Positions 14,682 through 15,969 of a stretch of 15,969 bases of DNA are shown here, piece after piece. Each line of letters opens with the position of its first letter. Position 1 is the first letter of the stretch. The stretch is from an uncultured Eubacteriales bacterium (GTDB lineage: Bacteria; Bacillota; Clostridia; Oscillospirales; Acutalibacteraceae), in contig CAQZPH010000018.1 in the NCBI GenBank assembly GCA_948933715.1, positions 1 to 15,969 of the forward strand, read 5' to 3'. Both the position numbers and the translations under genes were made by a program. Below the pieces are notes generated by a model, which saw nothing but the letters and a program-made list of their open reading frames with translations, did not search any database and was not told the DNA's origin.

Positions 14682-14707
14682 TAAACCTTCACGCACTTTT
14701 CTATTTT
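14664..14707. terminator. Bidirectional intrinsic terminator between nth and the deacetylase gene
   Basis: AAGTGCGTGAA and TTCACGCACTT form a perfect 11-pair stem with a 13-base loop. On the plus strand TTCTATTTTTT follows; on the minus strand ATTATTTTTAA follows. The 5' arm lies within the last codons of nth. It can end both convergent genes. Confidence 0.85.
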
Positions 14708-14723
14708 TTAGATAACAATAAAA

Positions 14724-15713
14724 TTATCTATATGGTTTAACTAATGAATATGGAGCCGGGTCAATATCATTAGTTAATTTATCAAAAGTAAAGCCTTGAC
14801 TTGTAAGGCCATCGATAATTTCAGGCAAAGCTTGCACTGTTGTATATTTAGGTTTTGAATCATGCATCAAAACAACTGCATAAGAGTGGTTTTTAGAATA
14901 ATCTAAAATATTTTTTACGCACCTTGCTTTTGGGGTAGGAGTTTTACTTAAAGCATCGCCAGCTGATAAGTTCCAATCGAAATAATCAAAACCACGGCGA
15001 GTCATTTCAGTGATAAGTTCTCTATAGATATCTTTATTAAAATTATTCTTTGAACCACCCGGGAACCTAAATATAGTTGGTTTAACACCGGTTACGCTAA
15101 AAACTAAATTATATATTTTGTTAAAGTCATCAAGATAGGCATTAACACTTGAATAAATTTGCCGAAACGCATGAGAATAAGTATGAATTCCAATAGTGTG
15201 CCCTTCATCTACTATTCTTTTCATCAGTGCTTTTCCTTGACTTGATGCATTACCGGTTACAAAAAATGTAGCTTTTATATTTTTTTTATTTAGTATATCA
15301 AGTATTTCAGAAGTATGTTTAGAAGGACCGTCATCAAAGGTTAGGAATATAGTTTTATTTGGGCTATACTGTTTTTGAGGTCTTTTGCAATATAAATCGG
15401 GATATAAGTTGTGGTAATTTTCTGCCTCTTTGTTTATAACTTTTGAAATATAAATTTGCGTATTATTTATGTTATTACTTTCATTAATAGAGTGCGTTTT
15501 TTCTGCTAAAGCATCCACGACAGGAGGATTTTCATTATCAAAATTTAATGTTGTATCAGTCGTATCAACGGCATCAGCTTGGGGTTGCTCTGATAAATTA
15601 TCACTGCTATCACTATTATTAGAAAAATTGTAATTTATAAATAAGTTTGTGCATATTATTGATAAAGACGTGAAAAATACAGCGATCATAACTTTAATTG
15701 GCTTTTTACGCAA
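14724..15713 (-). CDS. Membrane-anchored polysaccharide deacetylase (NodB domain)
   Basis: A cytosolic KKPIK stretch and TM anchor (VMIAVFFTSLSIICTNLFI) precede an acidic, low-complexity linker, then a C-terminal NodB domain of about 200 residues. All five catalytic motifs are visible: TFDDGPS, HTYSH, RFPGGS, DWNLSAGD and LMHD. This predicts a metal-dependent deacetylase of a wall polysaccharide such as N-acetylated peptidoglycan, acting outside the membrane. The start is uncertain. The frame is open to a TTG at 15788, but that codon lies on the promoter -10 box. I give the first standard start after the promoter (TTG 15713, no ribosome site); ATG 15689 is the next. A GGGGG ribosome-like site at 15746-15742 points instead to ATT 15737 or ATA 15734. 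Confidence 0.9.
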   Translation of the reverse strand: MRKKPIKVMIAVFFTSLSIICTNLFINYNFSNNSDSSDNLSEQPQADAVDTTDTTLNFDNENPPVVDALAEKTHSINESNNINNTQIYISKVINKEAENYHNLYPDLYCKRPQKQYSPNKTIFLTFDDGPSKHTSEILDILNKKNIKATFFVTGNASSQGKALMKRIVDEGHTIGIHTYSHAFRQIYSSVNAYLDDFNKIYNLVFSVTGVKPTIFRFPGGSKNNFNKDIYRELITEMTRRGFDYFDWNLSAGDALSKTPTPKARCVKNILDYSKNHSYAVVLMHDSKPKYTTVQALPEIIDGLTSQGFTFDKLTNDIDPAPYSLVKPYR

Positions 15714-15779
15714 AAAATTATTAAAGTTTAATATAATAAAGCCCCCTTTTCTATTAAAATGTTGTAATATATCGACTAA

Positions 15780-15809
15780 ATTATACAACGATTAAATTAT
15801 TAGTGTCAA
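15780..15809 (-). promoter_or_regulatory. Near-consensus sigma-A promoter of the deacetylase gene
   Basis: On the minus strand a consensus TTGACA (15809-15804), an 18-base spacer and a consensus TATAAT (15785-15780). This is the strongest promoter in the window. Transcription should begin near 15773, which rules out the open-frame start at 15788. Confidence 0.8.
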
Positions 15810-15958
15810 CAGCTTTTTTTATTTAGTGTAGCCCTTTTTATATTAAAGTATGAAAATAGAAAATGGAAATTTTAAAACTCAAAAATTGCGTAAGTAAGGA
15901 AACCAAAGGAAAGAAGTTATGCAAAAATAGTGAAAAAAGGATAAAAGAGGAGAAAAAA

Positions 15959-15969
15959 GTGGTAAAAAG
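15959..15969 (+). CDS. Possible start of a gene running off the right edge
   Basis: AGAGGAG followed by six A and then GTG GTA AAA looks like a ribosome site and start codon (Met-Val-Lys). Only three codons are inside the window, so nothing can be said about the product. The purine-rich DNA from about 15890 could mimic such a site by chance. The stretch 15810-15958 holds no other gene that I can support. Confidence 0.3.

Noticed and set aside
15714..15788. Deacetylase start at TTG 15788
   Set aside because: That TTG is immediately before and part of the TATAAT -10 region, so it would not be in the mRNA.
15850..15897. Plus-strand 15-codon frame (MKIENGNF...) near the right edge
   Set aside because: No ribosome site and no clear promoter; likely chance in AT-rich DNA.
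1..15969. CRISPR array, tRNA, rRNA, insertion sequence or prophage
   Set aside because: No regularly spaced repeats, cloverleaf-like segments, transposase or phage genes were seen on either strand.

Overview
The window is AT-rich DNA (roughly one-third G+C by eye) with strong AGGAGG-type ribosome sites, sigma-A-like promoters, compact overlapping operons and several TTG/GTG starts. Gene content (FtsEX with a PucR/CdaR-type regulator, a MalK/MsmX-type ATPase, clostridial-order rnfCDGEAB, DUF1015 and DUF4830 proteins) points to an anaerobic low-GC Firmicute of class Clostridia, perhaps a Ruminococcaceae/Oscillospiraceae-like gut lineage. That placement is inference. All genes lie on the minus strand except nth and possibly a gene that begins at the right edge.

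Layout, left to right. 1-2975: a cell-division/wall operon read leftwards: PucR-type regulator, ftsE, ftsX, and the start of a secreted coiled-coil murein-hydrolase activator cut by the window edge. 3286-4401: a lone MalK/MsmX-type ABC ATPase with an abnormal signature motif and Walker B end, with its own promoter, an upstream palindrome and a downstream hairpin. 4581-5072: a small membrane-anchored DUF4830 protein whose leader has a promoter, an intrinsic terminator and a hairpin covering the ribosome site. 5481-6707: a DUF1015 protein, flanked by inverted repeats. 6821-13865: one long operon, apbE - NusG domain II protein - Gx transporter - rnfC-D-G-E-A-B, almost all junctions overlapping or within 15 bp. 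14022-14681: nth, divergent from apbE, ending in a bidirectional terminator. 14724-15713: a membrane-anchored polysaccharide deacetylase behind a near-consensus promoter.

How the genes work together. The Rnf complex couples ferredoxin:NAD+ electron transfer to ion pumping. ApbE attaches FMN to RnfG and RnfD, so its place at the head of the operon fits maturation of the complex. The NusG-II and Gx proteins resemble partners seen with flavinylated extracytosolic electron-transfer systems; their role here is unproven. FtsEX with a coiled-coil activator controls septal peptidoglycan hydrolysis, and the deacetylase is a further wall enzyme.

No new multi-gene system is proven. The items most worth a second look are the ABC ATPase with a degenerate catalytic site, the DUF4830 leader, the extended apbE-rnf locus, and the unclear, possibly non-AUG, start of the deacetylase. 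No tRNA, rRNA, CRISPR array or insertion sequence was seen.
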